A stretch of DNA of 64,000 nt from Marilutibacter chinensis. GTDB lineage: Bacteria; Pseudomonadota; Gammaproteobacteria; Xanthomonadales; Xanthomonadaceae. Position 1 is the first letter of the stretch. Every line of letters starts with the position of its first letter. The stretch covers positions 434,001 through 498,000 of the forward strand of contig NZ_JAKJPO010000003.1 in assembly GCF_021725675.1 (NCBI RefSeq), written 5' to 3'. Below the pieces are notes generated by a model, which was given only the letters and a program-made list of their open reading frames with translations, did no database searches and was not told the DNA's origin. The position numbers were made by a program, and so were the translations under genes. Shown here in pieces: positions 8,457 through 16,106 of this stretch.

Positions 8457-10355
8457 TCAACGCCCATGTCCCGCCTGCGCCTGCTGCTCTGCCTGAAGCT
8501 GGATGTCCTGGTCCTGCGCCTCTGCCGCACGCTGGCGATTCGCGGCGACATCGCGTTCCCAGGCCTCCTTCGCGGCCGGGTCGACCTGGCCGGCCATCAG
8601 GCGATCCAGGCGCGAACCGGCGTCGCTCCGCTCGGCCTGCTGTCCGGCGAGTGCGCCCAGCGTCTGCGGGCCGGCGATGCCGTCCACCTTCAGCCCGTTG
8701 TCGCGCTGGTAGTCGCGCAGCGCGTGCTCGGTGTTCGCGCCGAAGTTGCCATCCAGCGCCAGCGGTCGACCGTCGCGGCCGGTGTAACCGCGCTCGTGCA
8801 GGTTCTCCTGCAACCGGCGGATATCCTCGCCCCGCTCGCCATTGCGGAGCACGTCATCGGCCATCGGCTCTCGGGCCCTGGCCGACAGTTGCCTGTCGAG
8901 AGCTCCCAGGGTCTGCGGACCGGCGACGCCATCCACGTCCAGGCCCTTGTCGCGCTGGTAGGCGCGCACCGCGTGTTCGGTGTTCGCGCCGAAGTCGCCG
9001 TCCAGCGACAACGGCTGGCCATCGCGACCGGTGTAGCCCAGCTCACGCAGGTTTTCCTGCAGGCGCTGGATCTCGGCGCCGTTCTCGCCCTGACGGAGCA
9101 GGCCGTCGGCCATCGCGCCGCGGGCGCCCGCCTGCGGCGGGGTCGGCCCGGTTTCACCACGATCGCGGGACTGCCCCCGGTCCTGCAGCAGCTCGCGCGC
9201 TTCCAGCAGCGGGTCGCTGGCGAACAGCTTCACGCCACGCGCCTGCTTGCCGGCCAGATAGTCATCCAGCGGGGACAGTTCGACGCCCTCGCCGCCGCGC
9301 GACTGGCTCGCCATCAGCTCGCCGGTGCCGGGGTCGCGGACGACCATCACGATATGGTCGATGCCCTTGAAACGACCGGCGTCCCAGGACTTGGCGCCGT
9401 TGTCCTCGCCGATCACCATGCCTTCCCTGAGCGCGCCGAGGGTGACCTGGTCGCCGGTGAGCAGGACGCCCGACCGCTCCTGCGCCTTCTCGACGATCGC
9501 GGCCGCCGAGTCGTAGCCGGGGCTGAACCGGTCCTCGCGCCCGAACACCTCGCGGCCGGCCTTGCCGTTGATCTCGTCCATCGTCGCGTTCTGCATCGCG
9601 ACGACCCAGCCCGAGCAGTCGACCCGGCCGCTGTCGGGATTCTTGTCGCCGAACCCGTACCGCACGTGGTCGTACCTGAGGCTCATCGCATGCGCGGCCT
9701 CCAGGGCGATGCCCGCCGCGGCCGGCTCGGGCACGCGTTCGGCCGGCGTCTGCGCCACCGGCTCGATGCCCTTCTCCGGAATCCGCACGCGGTCGAACTT
9801 CGTATCCCAGTATTCGACGAAGGTGCTCGCCATGTCGCGATCCGACATCTGCCGGAACTCGGCGTAGCTGTGGCCGGTAATGGCCTCGATGTCGCGCGAG
9901 CTGACGTTGTTGATCAGGTTGGCGCGGGTGCTCTCGAGCCGGAACTCGCCGGTGGCGATCGCATGCTGCAGCGAGCGATAACCGCCCGCGCCCTGCTGGT
10001 GCGCCAGGTACATGTCGAGCCCGTCGGGTTCGGGATTGCCCGACAGGTATGGGCGGCCATCCCGCTCCTGGCGGTTGACCAGCTGCTGGCGGTTGTCCAG
10101 GTACAACTGCGCCGCCGCGTCGGTATTGGCCACGGCGTCGAACTCGCGGCCGGCGATGCCGTACTGCGCCGCGGTGCCGGGGACGAACTGGAACAGGCCC
10201 TTCGCACCGGCCGCGCCGCGCGAAGCGTGCTCGTCGAACCGGCCGCCGGTCTCGATGTAGGCGAAGCGCAGGAAGTCGTCGCGGGGAATGCCGCGCTCGT
10301 TCGCCTCGCGTTCGATGATGTCCAGGACTTCCTGTCGGGTGTAGTCACGGTCCAT
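8457..10355 (-). CDS. T4SS effector, three-part peptidoglycan hydrolase
   Basis: A 632-residue cell-wall-degrading toxin without a Sec signal. Residues about 10-170 are an SLT-type lytic transglycosylase (E35 in YIETGGRF, then GAKGLFQFVPGTAAQYG). Residues about 215-390 look like an NlpC/P60-CHAP cysteine peptidase or amidase, with C247 in VDCSGW and H334 in GIDHIVMVV. Two peptidoglycan-binding repeats follow (about 415-490 and 500-570; IQRLQENLRELGYTG.. and DIRRLQENLHERGYTG..). The last 55 residues are the shared effector tail. A strong AAGGAG Shine-Dalgarno lies 7 bases before the ATG. The lipoprotein gene 103 bases upstream is the probable immunity gene. Confidence 0.85.
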   Translation of the reverse strand: MDRDYTRQEVLDIIEREANERGIPRDDFLRFAYIETGGRFDEHASRGAAGAKGLFQFVPGTAAQYGIAGREFDAVANTDAAAQLYLDNRQQLVNRQERDGRPYLSGNPEPDGLDMYLAHQQGAGGYRSLQHAIATGEFRLESTRANLINNVSSRDIEAITGHSYAEFRQMSDRDMASTFVEYWDTKFDRVRIPEKGIEPVAQTPAERVPEPAAAGIALEAAHAMSLRYDHVRYGFGDKNPDSGRVDCSGWVVAMQNATMDEINGKAGREVFGREDRFSPGYDSAAAIVEKAQERSGVLLTGDQVTLGALREGMVIGEDNGAKSWDAGRFKGIDHIVMVVRDPGTGELMASQSRGGEGVELSPLDDYLAGKQARGVKLFASDPLLEARELLQDRGQSRDRGETGPTPPQAGARGAMADGLLRQGENGAEIQRLQENLRELGYTGRDGQPLSLDGDFGANTEHAVRAYQRDKGLDVDGVAGPQTLGALDRQLSARAREPMADDVLRNGERGEDIRRLQENLHERGYTGRDGRPLALDGNFGANTEHALRDYQRDNGLKVDGIAGPQTLGALAGQQAERSDAGSRLDRLMAGQVDPAAKEAWERDVAANRQRAAEAQDQDIQLQAEQQAQAGHGR

Positions 10356-10457
10356 TTACTGCTCCTTGAGAATGTTGATGCGCGGTCTGGCCGCGTTGCG
10401 TCAACCGGGCGAATCCTTGCGCCTTGTGTTCTCGGTCAACCGGGTGGAACGGAGTAG

Positions 10458-11399
10458 TCACAGGTCCTTCGTCCGATACTTCTTGTCCTCGGCGTCGAAG
10501 TGGTACTCGACGGCGTCGGACGGGCCGAGCGCCCGCGTCTTGCCGGGCCCCTCGATAATGGTGCCATCGCGCACGACCCTGAGTACCGGCATCGGGCCGA
10601 CGTCTGCAGGGACGAACTGCAGTTTGCCGGTGCTCTTCACGCAGGGCAGCGTGCCGCCCTCCTCGTCGCATGCCGCGGCGTTGTCTTCACCGGCGAAGAC
10701 ATTGCCGACATAGCTCCAGTGATGCTCATCGACCGGGATCTCCTCGGCCGGATTGAACACGAACATGTCGAAGGAATCGATGCGCACGCCCGACTGCAGC
10801 GACCAGGTCGGCACCGCGAGCAGCAGGCGTCCGTCCGATGTCGGGAACTCCTGCGCCTTGCGCCCCTCGTCGATCGAGTTGCCCTTGTCGTAGGCGCCGA
10901 ATTTGCCGATGTACGGTTCCGCGCCGACGAAGCTCCAGGGCTTGTCGGCGTTCTCGTCGACCAGCTGGAAGGTGGCGTGCGAAAGGAAGACCTGGTTTTC
11001 CGGGCCGGACGCGGTCTCGTCCCCCGGGAAGACTTCCCGGGTGGCATGGGCAAAACCGGTGAAATAGCGCTTGCCGTCGAGTTCGAACGAGTGGCCGTAC
11101 CAGTAGGTCACCCACGCGCCGTTGGCGATCTCGTAGGAGGTCGCGCCGTCACCGTCCTTCTGGTAGATCAGGTACAGGACGCTGTCCGGTGCCGGCGGCA
11201 CGACGACGTGTTGCTGGGTCTTTTCTTTTTCCATTCCTACAACATCCTGCTCAGTGGGGGAGTCGCCGGCAACTTCGGCCGCGACCGTAGACCCGCCGTC
11301 CGGCGGGCGTTCCGCATCGCAAGCGGCCACGGCGATGGCCAGGGCAAGCGACACCATCATGGCGAGAGGGGACATCGACATACCCGATCGCGGTTTCAT
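10458..11399 (-). CDS. Probable immunity lipoprotein for the peptidoglycan hydrolase effector
   Basis: A 313-residue lipoprotein with signal peptide and lipobox AVAAC at about residue 27, then a Thr/Pro/Glu-rich linker to about 70 and a globular domain. It is unrelated in sequence to the three lipase-linked lipoproteins. Lying directly upstream of the peptidoglycan hydrolase gene on the same strand, it would be placed in the periplasm where that toxin acts. Known inhibitors of such toxins block glycosidase or peptidase sites, but no inhibitor motif is recognised here. An internal ATG at 11381 would also give a lipoprotein signal. Confidence 0.7.
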   Translation of the reverse strand: MKPRSGMSMSPLAMMVSLALAIAVAACDAERPPDGGSTVAAEVAGDSPTEQDVVGMEKEKTQQHVVVPPAPDSVLYLIYQKDGDGATSYEIANGAWVTYWYGHSFELDGKRYFTGFAHATREVFPGDETASGPENQVFLSHATFQLVDENADKPWSFVGAEPYIGKFGAYDKGNSIDEGRKAQEFPTSDGRLLLAVPTWSLQSGVRIDSFDMFVFNPAEEIPVDEHHWSYVGNVFAGEDNAAACDEEGGTLPCVKSTGKLQFVPADVGPMPVLRVVRDGTIIEGPGKTRALGPSDAVEYHFDAEDKKYRTKDL

Positions 11400-11587
11400 C
11401 TGTTCACACTCTCGTGTTGATGGAGCGGTCCGAAAGTGGATTCGCGGCTGGAAACATGCGCCTCCCCGGCCCGTTTTTACTTACACAATCAAGATGACCA
11501 AACGACTGCTTCGCTTTGCAGCGGCGAGCCACGGCGGGTGACATGTGGCGGACGATCTTCTTCATTCTGCCATCCCGCCTTGCGGAC

Positions 11588-12850
11588 TCATCGTGCCATG
11601 CCGGCCGGCTCGGCCGTCTGCTGCTGGTTCCGCTGTTGCAGGACATCCTGTTCCTGCGCCGGGTCGGTGCGCTGGCGGTGCACGGCCAGCTCGCGATCCC
11701 ATTCCTGCTGGCGGGCTGGATCGATCCCGCCCGCCAGCAGGCGGTCCAGGCGCGCGCCTGCGTCCGCGCCGGCGCGCAGCGGAGGACCGCCCATCTCGCC
11801 CCGCGGCAACGAGTCCGGCCACTTCAGCGGCCCGTCCGGATCGAACAGTCCCGAACCTCCGCGATACGGACGCGCCCGCGCCGCTTCACGCGCCTCGCGA
11901 TCCGCCTGCTCACGGGCTTCCCGTGCTGCAGGCTCCCCGGCCTCGACCGGTCCGCGCAGGCGGTCGATGCCGTCCTGCAATACACCGCCCGGGCCGCGAA
12001 GGACATTGGCCAGGCCCTGCCGCATCCCCTCGACGTCTTCACGGTACTTCTCGATCATCGGAGCATGGCTCCGGGCCAGCGCCTGTGTGCGCGGATCCGA
12101 CAGCACCGACCGATCCGGTCGGCCATCGCCGTCCACGTTGCGGAAATAGTGCATGTCGTGCGAGCCGATTCCATCGATCGCCGCGCCGAGCATGTTGCGC
12201 GGATCGAGGAGCCGCGAGTCGTTGTTCGCGTACCCGCGATCTCGCAGCATCTCGATCTCCTGCGGCATCGCATACACCCGCACCTGGCCGTAATGACGGC
12301 TGCCCGAGCTCACCATGTCCGCCGCGGTCACGTGATTGATCATCCGGTCGCCGCCTTCCGGAATCCGGTAGCTCAGACTGACCGCACCGTAGGCGTTGAA
12401 GGTCTCCCCACACAGGTCGTAGTGATGCGCGGTGATCTGCGCCAGCGTGCCACCCAGGGAGTGGCCGGTGGTGGTGACTTCAAGTTTGTCACCGTATGGT
12501 CCCGCCACCATCGGATCCCCGGCAAGTTCCCGAGCCCTCTTGGCCAAAGCAAGCGCATCGTCAGCCTGCAAGTTGGTACGCCCAACCACCATTGCACCAT
12601 CGGTCTTGATCAGGTCCTGCCAGCGTTCGCGCTCGAACTCGGTGCCGCGGTGAGCGACGATCAGTTCGCCGCTGTCCATGCGCTGATAGATCGTTCCCTG
12701 ATAGCCATTATCTGGGTTGTCGACGAAGTCCAGCACCTTGTACCTCACGCCCTCCAGCGTGACTTCCTTGTTCACCAGGTCCCGCATCTCACCACTGCGG
12801 TCGTAACTGTGCTCCGCGAGTTCGGCGTAGTCCTGCGAGCTCATGCTCAT
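11588..12850 (-). CDS. T4SS effector, class-3 lipase with insert and short C-terminal tail
   Basis: Second predicted phospholipase toxin, 420 residues, paralogous to the one at 6521-7660 along its first 300 residues (shared NGYQGTIYQR, VAHRGTEF, ETFNAYGAVSL, RIPEGGD, NVDGDGRPD). The nucleophile Ser is in TTGHSLGGTLA; AADMVSS and IGSHDMHYF supply the probable Asp and His. About 40 extra charged residues (REAREQADREAREAARARPYR region) precede the common tail ARLDRLLAGGIDP, which ends Gln-rich and stops after GMAR. No Sec signal. Its ATG overlaps the immunity stop (ATGA). Confidence 0.85.
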   Translation of the reverse strand: MSMSSQDYAELAEHSYDRSGEMRDLVNKEVTLEGVRYKVLDFVDNPDNGYQGTIYQRMDSGELIVAHRGTEFERERWQDLIKTDGAMVVGRTNLQADDALALAKRARELAGDPMVAGPYGDKLEVTTTGHSLGGTLAQITAHHYDLCGETFNAYGAVSLSYRIPEGGDRMINHVTAADMVSSGSRHYGQVRVYAMPQEIEMLRDRGYANNDSRLLDPRNMLGAAIDGIGSHDMHYFRNVDGDGRPDRSVLSDPRTQALARSHAPMIEKYREDVEGMRQGLANVLRGPGGVLQDGIDRLRGPVEAGEPAAREAREQADREAREAARARPYRGGSGLFDPDGPLKWPDSLPRGEMGGPPLRAGADAGARLDRLLAGGIDPARQQEWDRELAVHRQRTDPAQEQDVLQQRNQQQTAEPAGMAR

Positions 12851-13491
12851 GGCGCGGCCTCCTCTGCCACCAGGGTAATCGTGAAAAGGTCTCCATCCTT
12901 AAGGTATGAAGCCATTCGAGAGCGATCCGCTTGACCGAAGGTAAACGGCTTATCCAGTGTCGATTCGGGATGCCTGGGATAGCCCTTCTTGATGAAGTAG
13001 AGAACAGTCGGGCTACCCGCTAGAAGTTCATCTCGACTCAGGCTGGGAATGAACTTCGTCTCGCCTTCCGCGCCGGTTGCCTTCAGCTGCACCTGGGCCT
13101 GGATCAGCTCCCAGTGGCACACACCGCGTCCGTGGTAATCCTCGTCGACCATGCCGTCCGCATACACGACGCCCGTGTATACGCCATCGGATACCTGGGT
13201 CAGCTCGAACGGGATGTCGTGGGTCGGTACCGGCGAGGAGCGCCCGCCCGGATTGTCCTTGGGCGGCGGCAGGCACTCGCGGTTGACCACGTCGTACTGC
13301 ACGGCACTGACCATGACCTGGAACGGGCCCGGCGCGTCGTCGATACGCATCGTCAGCCGGTAAGCCTGCTGTGGGTTCAGGTTCTCTCGGTACTCGGGAC
13401 GGGGTTTGTCATTCATGGGTGCACTGCATGCGGCGGCGGAGAACATCAAAAGGGCCGACAGCATCGCTACCCATCGATCCCTATACATCAT
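12847..13491 (-). CDS. Periplasmic immunity lipoprotein for the second lipase effector
   Basis: A 214-residue lipoprotein (lipobox SAAAC near residue 22) of the same family as the ones at 7657 and 14739: PEYRENLNPQQAYRLTMRID, RECLPPPKDNPGGRSSPVP and DEDYHGRGVCHWE are shared. It precedes and overlaps the lipase gene by four bases, so both should be made together, toxin only when the protector is made. Similarity to the 14739 copy is higher than to the 7657 copy, which points to a local duplication. The immunity role is inferred from pairing and topology. Confidence 0.8.
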   Translation of the reverse strand: MMYRDRWVAMLSALLMFSAAACSAPMNDKPRPEYRENLNPQQAYRLTMRIDDAPGPFQVMVSAVQYDVVNRECLPPPKDNPGGRSSPVPTHDIPFELTQVSDGVYTGVVYADGMVDEDYHGRGVCHWELIQAQVQLKATGAEGETKFIPSLSRDELLAGSPTVLYFIKKGYPRHPESTLDKPFTFGQADRSRMASYLKDGDLFTITLVAEEAAP

Positions 13492-13602
13492 CCATGTCCT
13501 TGAAGATTGAAGAATTCAGGCAAAACAACGAATAGCCGTTCCTGTTTCAAGCGAGCCCACGGCTCAAGTCCGACACTTCATCTCAGGTCTGACCCTAAAA
13601 AA

Positions 13603-14682
13603 TCAGTTCTTTCCCAAATAGTATTGCTGCCCCCACTCGTCATCAATTTCACCAGGAACTGCAGCAAAGCTGACCTCCCGATAAGATGCCGCAGACAATA
13701 CCTCAGCGAGCCTCGGACTCGGAACGCTGTAGTTTGGCGCACTCATGTTCAACTCTCGTTTCCGTCTGTTAGGACCCAGCATGTCCTCGGTCAGACCCGC
13801 ACGCAGGTCATCGATCGACGCCGCGATCCTTTGCATGGCAAACCCACTCAGATCGCACTTGACATCATCCCCGGCACCTGCCTCACATGACGCGTCGTCA
13901 AACCACACATTCGGCGGCCTTGCGAACACTCCATCGACAAGAACCACTTCACCTGCCCGCAGCTCAAACGATGCAAAGTCGCGATCCAGGGAGATCGACG
14001 CATTGACAGCGGGCCTGTCCACCTCCTTCACGGTCGGCTGGTACCCCGCAGGCCGAGCCACGCGCTTCTGCGCCTCCATTGCACTGCTGGAAATGCAATG
14101 ACCGCCAACAGTGGGAGTGCAATAAGTCTGGAGGCGGTACTCATTCCATGAAATTTCGTCCTTCCACTCCTGCGTCCATTCATGGGCAGCATATGTTCCA
14201 TTGCTCAGGTAAACCACTCCGATCCCTCTTGAACGGACTGGCTCCTGGGCCAGCTCCATCCCGTCCAAACTTGCGTTCCTCGCAACGTACCTGACAGCCT
14301 TGAGGCTGTACCTGCCTGGCCGCTCCACCGATACCAGGTAATCTCGACCATTGACTCGAACCTGCGTGGCTCCGAGCCAGGTAAGCGAGTAGCTTCCTCC
14401 CTCCTGGCTCGGGTTTTCCCAAAGCACATTCAGGCCGTCCTTGCCGCGATACCCTCCGCTGCGAGCCGCGTCACTGAAAATGGGGGACAGCACCACCGAC
14501 TTCCCCATGGCGAGCTCATTTTTGAGGCGCTTGGCGAGAGCATCCATCTGCTCGATCTCTTTTTCAGGATCGACAGAGAACATGCCCACACCCAGGTTAT
14601 ATGGCGCGGGCCGATGAACACCGCACCCGGAAAGCACTAGTGCGCCGATCAATAGAAGCGGCAGCGAGCCAGCTTTGATCAT
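13603..14682 (-). CDS. Unrecognised lipoprotein, AT-richer than its neighbours
   Basis: A 359-residue lipoprotein with a textbook signal (MIKAGSLPLLLIGALVLSGC). The family is not recognised. The mature part has about six cysteines and several aromatic strand-like segments, no transmembrane helices and no known catalytic motif. The ATG at 14682 is chosen because GGGAG lies 9 bases upstream and the lipobox then sits at the usual distance; the frame stays open to 14742, where it meets a toxin-start remnant. Third positions are clearly less GC-rich than in flanking genes, suggesting recent acquisition. Its position where a toxin gene used to be suggests it arrived by replacement. Confidence 0.6.
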   Translation of the reverse strand: MIKAGSLPLLLIGALVLSGCGVHRPAPYNLGVGMFSVDPEKEIEQMDALAKRLKNELAMGKSVVLSPIFSDAARSGGYRGKDGLNVLWENPSQEGGSYSLTWLGATQVRVNGRDYLVSVERPGRYSLKAVRYVARNASLDGMELAQEPVRSRGIGVVYLSNGTYAAHEWTQEWKDEISWNEYRLQTYCTPTVGGHCISSSAMEAQKRVARPAGYQPTVKEVDRPAVNASISLDRDFASFELRAGEVVLVDGVFARPPNVWFDDASCEAGAGDDVKCDLSGFAMQRIAASIDDLRAGLTEDMLGPNRRKRELNMSAPNYSVPSPRLAEVLSAASYREVSFAAVPGEIDDEWGQQYYLGKN

Positions 14683-14742
14683 GACGCCTGCTCCCTTCGA
14701 ATTAATCGCGTTGCCACAGTCCTCGTGCGAGGTCACGCTCAT
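14683..14742 (-). pseudogene. Remnant of a lost lipase-effector start
   Basis: An ATG at 14742 overlaps the upstream immunity stop by ATGA, exactly as in the two intact lipase cassettes. The first codons read MSVTSHED, matching MSMSSQDY of the effector at 12850, with similar codons (ATGAGC-TG-CTCGCA-GACT). Homology then stops, and the frame runs into the unrelated lipoprotein. The rest of the toxin gene is gone. Confidence 0.55.
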
Positions 14743-15362
14743 GATGCTGCCTCCTCCGGGGCCAATGTGATCGTGAACAGCTGCCCCCGCATCTCGGGCT
14801 TGTACCCTTCAGCGCTGGACCCACCATGATCAGGGTAGTTCTCAATCTTCGATGCGGGGTAGCCGCCTTTCCAATAATGGACTGTCGTGGATGCACCAGA
14901 CTGAAGCTCCTCACCGCTCAGACTGGCGATGAATTTCGTCTCATCTTCAGCACCGGTCGCCTTCAGCCGCACCTGGGCCGGATCCCAACGACAGACGCCG
15001 CGCCCGTGACAGTCCTCGTCGACCATGCCATCCCTATACACGACGCCTGTGCACAAACCATCGAATACCTCGGCCAACTCGAACGGGATGTCGTAGGTCG
15101 GCACCGGCGAGGAGCGCCCGCCCGGATTCTCCTTGGGCGGCGGCAGGCACTCGCGGTTGACCACGTCGTACTGCGCGGCACCCACCATGATCCGGAACGG
15201 ACCCAGCGCATCATCGATGCGCATCGTTGGCCGGTAAGCGTGCTGCGGGTTCGCGCTCTCGCGGTACTCGGGCTGGGGCTTGTCGCTCAGGGATGCACTG
15301 CACGCGACGGCCGAGAACATCAAAAGGGCCGGCGGCACCGCTGCCCATCGATCCCTCAACAT
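14739..15362 (-). CDS. Orphan immunity lipoprotein of the lipase-effector family
   Basis: Third member of the lipase-linked lipoprotein family, 207 residues from this start (MLRDRWAAVPPALLMF, lipobox SAVAC). It keeps RECLPPPKENPGGRSSPVP and a DEDCHGRGVCRW version of the common motif, but the last 45 residues differ from the other two. No lipase gene follows; only a start remnant does. Orphan immunity genes can protect against sister-cell toxins. The start at 15362 has AAGAGG just upstream and matches the start of the 13491 copy; an ATG at 15380 is the alternative. Confidence 0.72.
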   Translation of the reverse strand: MLRDRWAAVPPALLMFSAVACSASLSDKPQPEYRESANPQHAYRPTMRIDDALGPFRIMVGAAQYDVVNRECLPPPKENPGGRSSPVPTYDIPFELAEVFDGLCTGVVYRDGMVDEDCHGRGVCRWDPAQVRLKATGAEDETKFIASLSGEELQSGASTTVHYWKGGYPASKIENYPDHGGSSAEGYKPEMRGQLFTITLAPEEAAS

Positions 15363-15475
15363 CGCGCCTCTTGGCGACATTCCCTATGCTCCATCAAGCC
15401 CGTTTCAAGGGGCACCACATGCTGTAGCCGGCTTGAGCATCCTTGCTCGAAGTGGCAACCGGGCAATTGCTCTCG

Positions 15476-16003
15476 TTAATAACGGTGAAAGACCGGCTTG
15501 GAGCAGGCAGAGTAATAGAGTTCACACTCTTCACTATCCTTCCTGCAGTCGCTCATACCCTGATCGATAGCTTCATCCTCGGTTTCCGCATTCGACAAAG
15601 TGAACTCATTTTCTCCCAAGATCATCGCAGCGCACTGATTATCAAAAGCGAACGGCTTACTTCTACATGCCCCCCCCCCTTTTGCTTCGCAGTCCGCTAT
15701 CGCTAAACGCTCCGCCTCTTCCTTGCTGCTCGCCCCCACTGCTGCACCCAGCACCCCGCCCACCGGCGAAGGCGCCAACGCTCCCCAAGTCGTCTCCCAC
15801 CAGCCCGTGGGCTGGGGCGGAGGGGGCGGCAGTTGCTGCTGCATCTGCTGTTGTTGGGTCATGTACCCCAGTCGATTCTGCTCAGCCGCATGGTTCTGAC
15901 TCTGGACTCGCTGTTGCTGCTGGTGATACTGATTGTTGTTCATCTGAGCATGAGCGCTACCCGCTGCCAGGAGAACAAGTAACAGTGGTACCTGAAGTTT
16001 CAT
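15476..16003 (-). CDS. Exported DUF4189-domain protein
   Basis: A 175-residue exported protein: signal peptide to AHA-QM, then a Gln-rich low-complexity stretch (about 20-60) and a Pro run. The DUF4189 signature spans residues 90-140 (SSKEEAERLAIADCEAKGG, then CRSKPFAFDNQCAAMILGEN), followed by more cysteines. The ATG at 16003 has GGGAGG 5 bases upstream. DUF4189 proteins have no settled reaction. It lies between virB6 and the orphan immunity gene in the same orientation, so it may be part of the T4SS accessory set, but nothing in the sequence proves this. Confidence 0.78.
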   Translation of the reverse strand: MKLQVPLLLVLLAAGSAHAQMNNNQYHQQQQRVQSQNHAAEQNRLGYMTQQQQMQQQLPPPPPQPTGWWETTWGALAPSPVGGVLGAAVGASSKEEAERLAIADCEAKGGGACRSKPFAFDNQCAAMILGENEFTLSNAETEDEAIDQGMSDCRKDSEECELYYSACSKPVFHRY

Positions 16004-16106
16004 GTCTGCCTCCCTCGCCACCCATGGCGACGCTCTCTGCCAAAGAGCCTACGCTGCGTTGTAGGCAAATGTGGCTGAGCGCGGTGTGAATCCGACACCC
16101 ATCACA

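Noticed and set aside
8241-10457. 738-codon plus-strand ORF over the peptidoglycan hydrolase gene
   Set aside because: Antisense shadow of a high-GC gene; its protein is Arg/Ala/Val-rich without domains, while the minus strand has clear catalytic motifs.
11404-11646. 80-codon minus-strand ORF in the gap below the 11588 lipase
   Set aside because: Overlaps the lipase 3' end out of frame, weak start and no GC3 signal in the gap.
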